DNA of 64,000 bases from Methylotuvimicrobium alcaliphilum 20Z (lineage in GTDB: Bacteria; Pseudomonadota; Gammaproteobacteria; Methylococcales; Methylomonadaceae). This document shows positions 43,751-53,931 of this stretch, in pieces. The notes under the pieces were generated by a model. That model saw nothing but the letters and a program-made list of their open reading frames with translations, did not search any database and was not told where the DNA came from. The position numbers and the translations under genes are program-made. Each line of letters opens with the position of its first letter. The stretch's first letter is position 1. The stretch is taken from NCBI RefSeq assembly GCF_000968535.2, contig NC_016112.1, positions 2,108,001 through 2,172,000 on the forward strand, written 5' to 3'.

Positions 43751-43880
43751 AACTCAAAAATATTTTTGAAATTGTTGGTGTTCATAGATTTTTAAGCGCC
43801 AGGCGCAGGGTGCGCGATGCGCACCTTGCGGCGCTCAAACTATCTTGGAATTTGTTGATGATCATAGGCTATAAAGCGCT
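43751..43880. repeat. Imperfect direct repeats flanking a GC-rich palindrome
   Basis: A GC-rich palindrome at 43796-43834 (GCGCCAGGCGCAGGGTGCGC, GAT, GCGCACC...GGCGC) is flanked by diverged direct repeats of about 45 bases. Each repeat contains a form of CTCAAA, a TTTTGAAATTGTTG or TTGGAATTTGTTG stretch, GTTCATAG/GATCATAG, and ends in AAGCGCC or AAGCGCT. It resembles a partly duplicated repeat element; no gene is present. Confidence 0.5.
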
Positions 43881-44022
43881 AGTTATTTTCTCAAAATCAA
43901 TAAAGCAGTCATTCTATCTGATATGAAAATCGGTAAATTTCGACACCCTAGGTATTTGGTCTGTGAAGGGGGGATATTACGCGAGTTATGCTAAGTGGGT
44001 GTTTTTATTGTATTTGCTAGTA

Positions 44023-44051
44023 TTGACAAGCAGAGGGTGAGCTGCTAATTT
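44023..44051 (+). promoter_or_regulatory. hrcA promoter (sigma70 type)
   Basis: TTGACA (44023-44028) and TAATTT (44046-44051) are spaced by 17 bases, with TG one base before the -10 box (extended -10). It lies just upstream of the CIRCE operator, which would cover the transcription start. Confidence 0.65.
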
Positions 44052-44057
44052 GCGCGG

Positions 44058-44084
44058 TTGGCACTCGATGGGGTAGAGTGCTAG
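44058..44084. promoter_or_regulatory. CIRCE operator
   Basis: TTGGCACTC - 9 bases - GAGTGCTAG. This matches the CIRCE consensus TTAGCACTC-N9-GAGTGCTAA in all but two positions and is the binding site of the HrcA repressor, encoded 19 bases downstream. It shows autoregulation of hrcA, and of the genes behind it by read-through. Confidence 0.9.
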
Positions 44085-44102
44085 TAAGCTAGAGGGTTTA
44101 TT

Positions 44103-45146
44103 GTGAATAACAATCAGGTGTTGAACGAAAGATCGCTGCAATTATTGAAAGCATTGGTTGAACGTTATATCCAAGACGGACAACCGGTAGGTTCGCGCGC
44201 CTTATCTAAGGATACCGAATTAAAATTGAGTCCTGCAACGATTCGTAATGTCATGGCCGATCTGGAAGACATGGGATTAATTCGTTCTCCGCACACCAGT
44301 GCAGGCCGGGTGCCGACCGTGAGTGGCTATCGTTTGTTTATCGATTCGTTGCTCACGGTAAAGCCTCTGAACTCGGAAGAACTTAAACTGTTGCGCAAAA
44401 ATTTAATTGCTAAAGATAACGTCAATGATGTCATCGGGGTGGCATCGAGAATATTATCGGACGTCACGCGCATGGCCGGTGTCGTGACATTGCCCAAGCG
44501 CGAACTGGTCAGTTTACGCCATATCGAATTTTTGCCGCTATCCAACACCCGCGTATTGGTCATTTTCGTGACTAACGAACAGGAGGTGCATAATAAAATC
44601 CTCCATACCTCAAAGCAATTCAGCCCCGCTCAATTACAGCAAGCCGCCAATTATTTAAATTCCGTTTATTCCGGATTAAGCCTAGCCGCAGTCAGAAAGG
44701 CCGTTCTGAAAGAGCTGAAAGACGCCCAAGAACAAATGAATCGGGAAATGTTGGACGCAGTACAAATGGCTAAGTTGGCGCTCGATCCCGGAAAGTCGGA
44801 TGAAGATTATGTGTTAAGCGGTGAGACGAATTTAATGGGTTTTTCCGAATTATCGGACATGGAGAGGCTCAAAGAACTATTCGATGCTTTCAGTCAAAAG
44901 CGAGGTGTTATCCATTTGCTTGATCAATGCTTAAATGCCGAAGGCGTACAAATTTTTATCGGTGAGGAATCCGGTTATCATGCATTCGAACAATGCAGCC
45001 TGGTCACCGCGCCGTACTCGATTAACGAACAAGTGGTCGGTGTTTTAGGTGTAATAGGACCCACCCGAATGGCTTATGAAAGAGTGATTCCTTTTGTCGA
45101 TGTAACGGCAAAATTATTAGGCGCGGCCTTGAATCCCAAAACATAA
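44103..45146 (+). CDS. hrcA: Heat-inducible transcription repressor HrcA
   Basis: A 347-residue HrcA repressor. The N-terminal winged helix is RSLQLLKALVERYIQDGQPVGSRALSKDTELKLSPATIRNVMADLEDMGLIRSPHTSAGRVPTVSGYRLF. The GTG start at 44103 has AGAGGG seven bases upstream. It binds CIRCE and is activated by GroEL in better-studied species. It heads the hrcA-grpE-dnaK-dnaJ cluster, in which grpE and dnaK also have sigma32-type promoters. Confidence 0.95.
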   Translation: MNNNQVLNERSLQLLKALVERYIQDGQPVGSRALSKDTELKLSPATIRNVMADLEDMGLIRSPHTSAGRVPTVSGYRLFIDSLLTVKPLNSEELKLLRKNLIAKDNVNDVIGVASRILSDVTRMAGVVTLPKRELVSLRHIEFLPLSNTRVLVIFVTNEQEVHNKILHTSKQFSPAQLQQAANYLNSVYSGLSLAAVRKAVLKELKDAQEQMNREMLDAVQMAKLALDPGKSDEDYVLSGETNLMGFSELSDMERLKELFDAFSQKRGVIHLLDQCLNAEGVQIFIGEESGYHAFEQCSLVTAPYSINEQVVGVLGVIGPTRMAYERVIPFVDVTAKLLGAALNPKT

Positions 45147-45155
45147 GCCCCACAT
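45128..45155 (+). promoter_or_regulatory. Sigma32-type heat-shock promoter for grpE
   Basis: CTTGAAT (45128-45134), a 13-base spacer, then CCCCACAT (45148-45155). This is close to the sigma32 consensus CTTGAAA / CCCCATNT. It overlaps the last codons of hrcA and lies about 60 bases before the grpE start. Confidence 0.65.
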
Positions 45156-45217
45156 TTCTTGAAATAGAGTTTTTCCGTGGATGCGGACCGTTTTTTTATT
45201 CAAACCGGAGTTTAATA

Positions 45218-45865
45218 ATGAGTAACGAGCAGGAGTTGCCGGAAAAGGCAACGGACGAGCAAGCTGATGTCATTTCAGCGCAAAGCGCCAGCGCGCAGCT
45301 AGATAGCAATGTAGACGATAGCAGTCAGCCGCAGGCGGCTCAAAAGGTAAATGTCGAAGAGTTGTCGCAAAAGCTCGAGGAGGCCGAACAAAAGGCTACG
45401 GAAAATTGGGACAAAGTTCTGCGCATACAAGCGGAAATGGAAAACCTGAAAAGAAGAACCCAAAAGGATTTGGAAAACGCTCATAAATTTGCGTTGGAAA
45501 ATTTTGCCAAAGAATTATTAACTGTCGTCGATAGTTTGGAGCTTGGTTTGCAAGCCGCTATCGGCGACAGCCCCGAAGTGCAAAAGTTTCGAGAAGGCAG
45601 CGAACTGACATTAAAACAATTCGAAGCCGTTTTTTCTAAGTTCAATATTGAAGTGGTTAATCCGCTTGGACAACCGTTTGATCCTGAGTTGCATCAGGCG
45701 ATGGCTATGCAGCCATCTGCAGATGCCGAACCGAATTCGGTTATTAATGTATTTCAGAAAGGCTATGTCTTGAATGGGCGGTTGTTGCGTCCGGCAATGG
45801 TTGTTGTCGCCAAAGCCGAAGACAATCCTCCGCAAGAAACACCAAAAATCGATGAACAGGCTTGA
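45218..45865 (+). CDS. grpE: Nucleotide exchange factor GrpE
   Basis: A 215-residue DnaK nucleotide-exchange factor. The acidic, disordered first 60 residues are followed by a long helix (QKLEEAEQKATENWDKVLRIQAEMENLKRRTQKDLENAHKFALENFAKELLTVVDSLELGL) and a C-terminal beta domain with NPLGQPFDPELHQAMAM and VLNGRLLRPAMVVVA. It is longer than E. coli GrpE because of the N-terminal tail. It sits between hrcA and dnaK. Confidence 0.95.
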   Translation: MSNEQELPEKATDEQADVISAQSASAQLDSNVDDSSQPQAAQKVNVEELSQKLEEAEQKATENWDKVLRIQAEMENLKRRTQKDLENAHKFALENFAKELLTVVDSLELGLQAAIGDSPEVQKFREGSELTLKQFEAVFSKFNIEVVNPLGQPFDPELHQAMAMQPSADAEPNSVINVFQKGYVLNGRLLRPAMVVVAKAEDNPPQETPKIDEQA

Positions 45866-45888
45866 ACACATTAAAACAGCCCCCATAT
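45861..45888 (+). promoter_or_regulatory. Sigma32-type heat-shock promoter for dnaK
   Basis: CTTGAAC (45861-45867), 13 bases, CCCCATAT (45881-45888). The -10 box is a perfect match to the sigma32 consensus and the -35 has one mismatch. It overlaps the grpE stop codon, 48 bases before the dnaK start. Confidence 0.8.
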
Positions 45889-45935
45889 CGTAATCGACTA
45901 ATTTTTTAAATACACTCTCAAGTCTGGAGCAATCA

Positions 45936-47870
45936 ATGGCTAAAATAATCGGAATAGATTTAGGAACCACCAATTCTTGCGTGGCGGTGCTCGAAAACGG
46001 CACCGCACGCGTCATCGAAAATAGCGAAGGCGCCAGAACTACGCCTTCGGTCATCGCTTTCACCAAAGACGACGAGGTGCTCGTAGGGCAATCGGCTAAG
46101 CGTCAAGCGGTAACCAACCCCGAAAACACACTGTTCGCAATTAAGCGTTTGATAGGCCGTCGTTTCAAAGACGATGTCGTGCAAAAAGATATTAAAATGG
46201 TGCCTTATAAAATCGTACCGGCCGACAATGGCGACGCCTGGGTCGAATGTCACGGTAAAAGAATGGCGGCACCTGAAGTTTCGGCTCGGGTCTTGATGAA
46301 ACTGAAAAAAGACGCCGAGGCTTATTTAGGTGAAGAAGTCAAAGAAGCGGTCATTACCGTACCGGCTTATTTTAACGATTCTCAGCGTCAGGCAACTAAA
46401 GACGCGGGCCGAATTGCGGGTCTCGATGTCAAACGCATTATCAATGAGCCGACCGCAGCTGCGTTGGCATTCGGGATGGACAAACCGAAAGGCGATATGA
46501 AAATTGCCGTGTACGACTTAGGCGGCGGTACATTCGATATTTCAATCATTGAAATCGCCGAGATCGAGGGCGAGCATCAGTTCGAAGTATTGTCGACCAA
46601 TGGCGACACTTTCCTCGGCGGTGAAGACTTCGACCTGCGCATCATCGATTTTCTGGCCGACGAATTCAAACGCGACAACGGTATCGATTTGCACAGCGAT
46701 CCATTAGCGCTGCAACGACTCAAAGAAGCAGCAGAAAAAGCCAAAATCGAATTGTCGTCTTCGCAACAAACCGATATCAATCTGCCTTATGTCACGGCCG
46801 ATGCGACAGGACCGAAACATTTAAATGTCAAATTGACTCGGTCTAAATTGGAATCCTTGGTAGATGATCTGATTGATAAAACCAAAGCCCCATGCCTAAT
46901 GGCGCTAAAAGACGCAGGCTTATCCGCGTCGGACATTGACGATGTGATTTTGGTCGGCGGTCAGACGCGAATGCCTCGCGTTCAAGACTTCGTTAAATCA
47001 ATCTTCGGCAAAGAGCCGCGTAAGGATGTTAATCCGGATGAAGCAGTTGCTTTAGGTGCAGCGATTCAGGCCGGCGTATTAGGCGGCGATGTTAAAGATG
47101 TATTGTTGCTCGATGTAACGCCTCTATCGCTCGGTATCGAAACCTTGGGCGGTGTAATGACTAAATTGATCGAGAAAAACACAACGATTCCAACCAATGC
47201 CTCACAGGTTTTTTCAACGGCCGACGACAATCAAACGGCCGTTACGGTTCATGTTTTACAAGGCGAACGGGAAGTTGCCAGCGGTAATAAATCACTGGGT
47301 CGTTTCGATTTGGCCGATATTCCACCGGCCCCGCGCGGCGTTCCGCAAATCGAAGTGACTTTCGACATTGACGCAAATGGTATCTTGAATGTCTCGGCTA
47401 AAGACAAAGCGACAGGTAAAAAACAGTCAATTGTGATCAAGGCTTCTAGCGGTCTATCCGATGAAGAAGTCGATCGCATGGTCAAGGATGCCGAGGCGCA
47501 TGCCGATGAAGACCGCAAAGTGACCGAACTGGTGAGTGCGCGTAATCATGCAGAAGGGATCGTCAATGCCACCGAAAAATCGATGAAGGAGCTCGGCGAT
47601 CAAGTTTCCGCCGATGAAAAGTCGTCGATCGAAACTGCGATCAATGAATTGAAAGAAGCTCTGAAAGGAAGCGATAAAGACTCTATCGAAGCTAAAACTA
47701 ATGCGCTGACTGAATTGTCCGGTAAACTGGCTGAACGCGTTTATGCGCAAAAAGCGGAAGCTGAAGGCAGTGCCGAAGGCGACCAGCAGTCGTCTTCAAG
47801 TACTTCGACAACCGATGACGGCGTAGTCGATGCCGAGTTTGAAGAAGTCAAAGACGACGACAAGAAATAA
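45936..47870 (+). CDS. dnaK: Chaperone DnaK
   Basis: A 644-residue Hsp70. The N-terminal ATPase begins [22 protein letters not shown] and contains the phosphate-loop sequences [14 protein letters not shown] and [13 protein letters not shown]. The interdomain linker [16 protein letters not shown] leads to the substrate-binding domain. The C-terminus is a lid and an acidic tail ending [11 protein letters not shown], typical of proteobacterial DnaK. A candidate sigma32 promoter overlaps the end of grpE. Confidence 0.97.
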   Translation: MAKIIGIDLGTTNSCVAVLENGTARVIENSEGARTTPSVIAFTKDDEVLVGQSAKRQAVTNPENTLFAIKRLIGRRFKDDVVQKDIKMVPYKIVPADNGDAWVECHGKRMAAPEVSARVLMKLKKDAEAYLGEEVKEAVITVPAYFNDSQRQATKDAGRIAGLDVKRIINEPTAAALAFGMDKPKGDMKIAVYDLGGGTFDISIIEIAEIEGEHQFEVLSTNGDTFLGGEDFDLRIIDFLADEFKRDNGIDLHSDPLALQRLKEAAEKAKIELSSSQQTDINLPYVTADATGPKHLNVKLTRSKLESLVDDLIDKTKAPCLMALKDAGLSASDIDDVILVGGQTRMPRVQDFVKSIFGKEPRKDVNPDEAVALGAAIQAGVLGGDVKDVLLLDVTPLSLGIETLGGVMTKLIEKNTTIPTNASQVFSTADDNQTAVTVHVLQGEREVASGNKSLGRFDLADIPPAPRGVPQIEVTFDIDANGILNVSAKDKATGKKQSIVIKASSGLSDEEVDRMVKDAEAHADEDRKVTELVSARNHAEGIVNATEKSMKELGDQVSADEKSSIETAINELKEALKGSDKDSIEAKTNALTELSGKLAERVYAQKAEAEGSAEGDQQSSSSTSTTDDGVVDAEFEEVKDDDKK

Positions 47871-47882
47871 TTCCATGCCGAC

Positions 47883-47918
47883 GCCGTTCGACTTGCCGTT
47901 TACGGTATGTCGAGCGGC
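47883..47918 (+). terminator. Stem-loop between dnaK and dnaJ
   Basis: GCCGTTCGAC and GTCGAGCGGC pair over 9 of 10 bases, and CCGT pairs with ACGG inside. It lies 12 bases after the dnaK stop. No U-tract follows, so it is more likely a processing or attenuating hairpin that lowers dnaJ expression relative to dnaK than a full terminator. Confidence 0.45.
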
Positions 47919-48022
47919 GCCGAACTTGATAGTACCAAGGCATGGTGTTTTATAACGCTACTCAATCGAGCCTTTATTTCTACGGGAAATAATGGGACTG
48001 TATCGAACGATAATTAATAGAC

Positions 48023-49989
<1,967 letters not shown>

Positions 49990-50004
49990 TCTCACAATCG
50001 ATTT

Positions 50005-50337
50005 CCTGATTAGCAAGATGCTTCAGCTTGCCGAGGCCAAGTGTCCGAGCAAGGACCAGTCGTAGTCACAAAAACCAAAATATGCTGTTACCCAAGCTCC
50101 AGCTTGGGTAACCTGTTCAGGAAGCTCTAGCTTCCCGCCAATCAAGAAAGATTGAACGAGCGAGTTGGGGTTGACTGAGAATGTGCGGAGGTTGTGTCGG
50201 TCTCAGGAAGCTGGAGCTTGGGAAATGGCGTGATGTGGGTTGGCCGTTTTTAGCTTGACGCGCATGGCTTGCGAACCACGTCCTGCTAGGGGATATGCTG
50301 ATCTTTGGGCTTTAGCTGAAGAAACTTGCTAATCAGG
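50005..50337 (+). mobile_element. MITE-like element B, copy B3, with exact 8-bp target duplication
   Basis: 333 bp with the same inverted ends as B1. It is flanked on both sides by ATCGATTT (49997-50004 and 50338-50345), an exact 8-base target duplication. It shares the TTACCCAAGCTCCAGCTTGG hairpin with B1 but has about 65 extra bases, including a second CAGGAAGCTGGAGCTTGGGA stretch. No transposase is encoded. It fills the first part of the 730-base gap after dapB. Confidence 0.88.
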
Positions 50338-50356
50338 ATCGATTTAGAAAAAGCAT

Positions 50357-50503
50357 TTATCCCCTTTGCTGGTCAAATTTCGACGCAGGGGTGTCGAATA
50401 CGTCCATGTAGGTTCTGTGACAGCATTCCTGCTGTCACAGCCTTTTCCGAACACCTCGGCGCCTTCATACGTCAATGTCGAAATTTGAAGTTCGATGGGT
50501 ACC
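50357..50503 (-). repeat. Diverged mosaic repeat, type A, copy A8
   Basis: A 147-bp copy with altered ends (CCCTTTGCTGGTCAAATTTC at the left, GAAATTTGAAGTTCGATGGG at the right). The core survives as CGAATACGTCCATGTAGG and the hairpin has become TGACAGCATTCCTGCTGTCA. It lies about 20 bases after B3. Bases 50504-50719 show only a short ATGAAGTG...CTTCATGGTGAA piece that resembles the end of element E. Confidence 0.65.
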
Positions 50504-50719
50504 ATGAAGTGATTTGAAGATTGAGTTTGTTGATTTTTTAGCGCAGTTCTTCATGGTGAATTGATGGTTTATGATGCCCTCGCAGCCTCTCCAGCTTGAG
50601 AAACCGGTGCGCCAAGGTTACGCTTTACAAAGATAAACGGACCTATTCTATTTTTTCGATTGCGGGTTGTGATCCCAACTTGTTTCCTGCTTCACGGTCT
50701 TCCGTGGGGGCCGATACAT

Positions 50720-50926
50720 TCAAATCCCTTCTTGCTCCATTTGTTCCTTTCTTCGATCGGCGTTTTCCTGCAGCAATGATTCCATCTTTTTAGTATCCTC
50801 AAGTGCTTTGGTTTGCGTTTCGAGTAGCTTTGATTGTTGAGAAACGTCAGTTTGCTGTTCGGAATCCGAGCAAGCGGCGAGGGCTATGGTTAATAGTCCT
50901 GAGATCAATTTGAATTGGATTTTCAT
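50720..50926 (-). CDS. Small predicted lipoprotein
   Basis: A 68-residue protein starting at ATG 50926. MKIQFKLISGLLTIALAAC is a lipoprotein signal with lipidated Cys19. The mature part (SDSEQQTDVSQQSKLLETQTKALEDTKKMESLLQENADRRKEQMEQEGI) is a single charged helix likely to form a coiled coil, in the style of the small outer-membrane lipoproteins. I do not recognise a family. The Shine-Dalgarno is weak. It is independent of the formate dehydrogenase genes upstream. Confidence 0.5.
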   Translation of the reverse strand: MKIQFKLISGLLTIALAACSDSEQQTDVSQQSKLLETQTKALEDTKKMESLLQENADRRKEQMEQEGI

Positions 50927-50953
50927 GCCGGTTTCTTTGGCTGTGATCATGAG

Positions 50954-51121
50954 TTCCCCGGCACAAAGCCGGGGAGAAAGGTAAGACCTCTTGGCAGGAC
51001 GGGGTTTACAACCCCGTCCGAAACCTTTCAACCGTGGCCGAAGCAAGCCGAAACGTTTAGGCCAAATCGAAACGTTGGGGAGTTTCTTTAGCTATACCCA
51101 TGCAAGCCCCGGCACAAAGCC
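50954..51121. repeat. Hairpin cluster with a C-type hairpin
   Basis: CCCCGGC - ACAAA - GCCGGGG (50956-50974), then GGACGGGGTTTACAACCCCG and TCC (50997-51019), and later GCCCCGGCACAAAGCC near 51107. AAACGTTTAGGCC and GAAACGTTGGGG pieces between them recur in B2 and at 63375-63415. It lies downstream of fdsA and may serve as the transcription end. Confidence 0.5.
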
Positions 51122-51153
51122 TTGGCTTGCATGGTAATCGGAAAGATACGACC

Positions 51154-53928
51154 TCAGTTTATTCGCTGATCCGGTGTCCCGCCTGCGTAAGCCTTGACTG
51201 CGCAGAATTTGAATTCCGGAATCTTTGCGGCAGGGTCCAGAGCATCGTTGGTGACTAGGTTCGAGCTGGCTTCGTTATAGCAGAATGCCATGAAAACGGT
51301 TCCTTGCTGTATGCCCAGTTCAGCACGGGCATAGGCGCTGAGTTTGCCGCGCCGCGATTCGACCGTGATGAAGCCGCCTGGTTCGATGCCAAGTTTTTCC
51401 AAGTCCAGCGGATGCACACTGACGACCGGATCGGGTTCGATCGAGTCCAGCGTCGGCGAGTGCCGCGTCATGCTGCCGGTGTGCCAGTGCTCTAGTTGGC
51501 GGCCGGTGATGAATATCAAGGGATATTCGTTGTCGGGCAATTCATCTGCATGAATGAAGTCGGCCGGTACGAATCTGCCTCTGCCGGTCGCGGTCGGGAA
51601 GCCGTCTGTGAAGATGATCGGTTGTCCCGGATCGCCGACATTTTCGAGCGGATAGGTCAACGAATCCTCATTCTCGAGTCTTTCCCAAGTCATGCCGGCA
51701 ATGCTGGTCATCGCTTGACGCATTTCATTGAATACGTCTTCGGGGCCTTGATAATTCCAATCGCAGCCCAAACGTTTTGCGATTTCTTGAATGATCCATA
51801 GGTCTTGTTTTGCTTCGCCCGGAGGGTTGACCGCTTGGCGACCCATCTGGACGCGGCGATCGGTGTTCGAGAACGTGCCGGTCTTTTCGTAGAAAGCTGA
51901 AGCCGGCAGGATGACGTCGGCAAACCCCGCGGTTTCGGTTAGGAAAATATCTTGCACAACCAAATGTTCAAGCGAGGCCAGAGCCTTACGCGCGTGGTTT
52001 TGGTTCGGGTCGGACATTGCCGGGTTCTCGCCTTCGATATACATACCGAACACTTCGCCGTCGAGTATCGCATGGATCATTTCGACCGTGGTCAGGCCGC
52101 GTTTCGGGTCCAGTTCCGTATTCCAGAGTTTTTCATATTTCGCGCGGAATTTCGGATCCTCAACCGATTCGTAATCCGGATAGACCATCGGAATCAAGCC
52201 GACGTCCGATGCCCCTTGTACGTTGTTTTGACCGCGCAGCGGATGCAGGCCGGTTCCGGGTCTCCCTATTTGGCCGGTCATCAAAGCCAGCGCGATCAGG
52301 CAGCGGGCGTTGTCTGTACCGTGAATATGCTGCGATACACCCATGCCCCAAAGGATCATCGATCCTTTCGAGGTCGCATAAAGCCTTGCGACTTCTTTGA
52401 TGGTTTCGGCGTCGATACCGCAAATCGGTGCGACTTTTTCCGGGCTGTAATTGCGTAGATGCGTGCGCATCTGATCGAAGCCTTCGGTATATTGTTTGAT
52501 ATAGGCGTCGTTTTGCAGATTTTCAGCCAATATCGTATGCATGATGCCGTTCAGCAATGCGACATCGGTATCGGGGCGGAATTGCAGTACGTGTGACGCG
52601 TATTTCGCGATCGCGGTGCGGTTTGGGTCCATCAGTATAATTTTGGTGCCGCGTTTGGCCGCATTCTTCATGAACGTCGCGCCGACCGGATGATTGACGG
52701 TCGGATTCGAGCCGATGATGATGATCACTTCAGCCTGGGCGACATCGGAAACCGGGTTCGATACCGCGCCGGAGCCCAAACATTCCAACAGTGCGACGAC
52801 CGATGAGGCATGGCATAGACGGGTACAATGGTCGACATTGTTCGAACCGAAGCCGATGCGCACCAGTTTTTGGAACAAATAGGCCTCTTCGTTACTGCCT
52901 TTCGCGGAGCCAAGGCCGGCCAGCGCTTTCTTGCCTTTTTCGTCGCGGATTTTTTTCAAACCGTTTGCGGCGAAGTCGAGCGCTTCTTCCCAAGTGGCTT
53001 CCCTGAATTCTTTATCTAAGTCATTAGGGTCCAGCAATTCAGTGCTTTTCGGAACCCCTTCGCGCCTTATCAATGGCTTGGTCAGACGCAACGGGTTGTG
53101 GATGTAATTGAAACCGTAACGGCCCTTGACGCAGAGACGGAAATGATTCGTGTAACCGTCGCGGCCTTCGGTATAAAGGATTTTGTTGTCTTTGACATGA
53201 TATTTGATTAAACAGCCGACGCCGCAGTAAGGACAGGTCGAATCGACGGTTTTATCGGCTTCTTGCAGACCGACATTTCCGGCAGGCATCAACGCGCCGG
53301 TCGGGCAGGCCTGGACGCATTCGCCGCAAGCGACGCAACTGCTGGCGCCCATCGGATCGGAAATATCGAAGACGATTTCGGAATGCGAACCCCGATTCGC
53401 ATAGCCGATTACGTCATTCATTTGTTCTTCGCGGCAGGCTCTAAGACAGCGTGTGCATTGTATGCAGGCGTCAAGATTGACGGAGATCGCCGGATGTGAA
53501 AGATCGGCTTGCGGTTGGCTACGGCCTTTGAAACGAGGTGTGCCGACGTCCATTTTTTCGGCCCAAAAATCCAGTTCCGATTTCAGGGTATAAGGAGATT
53601 GGGACTGCTTCGGCATGTCCGATTTGAGCAGTTCCAATACCATTTTTTGCGAACGGACTGCGCGTTCGCTTTCCGCCTTGATGTTCATACCTTCGGACGG
53701 CTTGCGACAGCATGACGGAGCGAGTACTCGCTCGCCTTCGATTTCGACGACGCAGGCCCGACAGTTGCCGTCGGGGCGCAGATTATCCGAGTAACATAGA
53801 TGCGGGATTTCTTTGCCGTGTCGTTTTGCAGCCTGTAAGATCGTTTCGCCTTCAAGAGCGAAAACTTCCTCACCGTCGAGTTTGAAACCGATTTGCGGTT
53901 GATTCATAAATTCAGGATTCGCAGCCAT
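51154..53928 (-). CDS. fdsA: NAD-dependent formate dehydrogenase, catalytic alpha subunit
   Basis: A 924-residue molybdo(tungsto)pterin enzyme that oxidises formate to CO2. The N-terminal [2Fe-2S] domain uses Cys45, 56, 59 and 73 or 74. Two [4Fe-4S] sets are Cys155/158/161/165 and Cys198/201/204/208. A further [4Fe-4S] in the catalytic domain uses Cys232/235/239/266. The metal-binding residue is Cys372 in DHCTRLCHASS, not selenocysteine. A C-terminal molybdopterin dinucleotide-binding domain is present. GAGG lies 8 bases before the ATG. It follows fdsB by three bases and would deliver electrons to it. Confidence 0.94.
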   Translation of the reverse strand: MAANPEFMNQPQIGFKLDGEEVFALEGETILQAAKRHGKEIPHLCYSDNLRPDGNCRACVVEIEGERVLAPSCCRKPSEGMNIKAESERAVRSQKMVLELLKSDMPKQSQSPYTLKSELDFWAEKMDVGTPRFKGRSQPQADLSHPAISVNLDACIQCTRCLRACREEQMNDVIGYANRGSHSEIVFDISDPMGASSCVACGECVQACPTGALMPAGNVGLQEADKTVDSTCPYCGVGCLIKYHVKDNKILYTEGRDGYTNHFRLCVKGRYGFNYIHNPLRLTKPLIRREGVPKSTELLDPNDLDKEFREATWEEALDFAANGLKKIRDEKGKKALAGLGSAKGSNEEAYLFQKLVRIGFGSNNVDHCTRLCHASSVVALLECLGSGAVSNPVSDVAQAEVIIIIGSNPTVNHPVGATFMKNAAKRGTKIILMDPNRTAIAKYASHVLQFRPDTDVALLNGIMHTILAENLQNDAYIKQYTEGFDQMRTHLRNYSPEKVAPICGIDAETIKEVARLYATSKGSMILWGMGVSQHIHGTDNARCLIALALMTGQIGRPGTGLHPLRGQNNVQGASDVGLIPMVYPDYESVEDPKFRAKYEKLWNTELDPKRGLTTVEMIHAILDGEVFGMYIEGENPAMSDPNQNHARKALASLEHLVVQDIFLTETAGFADVILPASAFYEKTGTFSNTDRRVQMGRQAVNPPGEAKQDLWIIQEIAKRLGCDWNYQGPEDVFNEMRQAMTSIAGMTWERLENEDSLTYPLENVGDPGQPIIFTDGFPTATGRGRFVPADFIHADELPDNEYPLIFITGRQLEHWHTGSMTRHSPTLDSIEPDPVVSVHPLDLEKLGIEPGGFITVESRRGKLSAYARAELGIQQGTVFMAFCYNEASSNLVTNDALDPAAKIPEFKFCAVKAYAGGTPDQRIN

Positions 53929-53931
53929 GAG

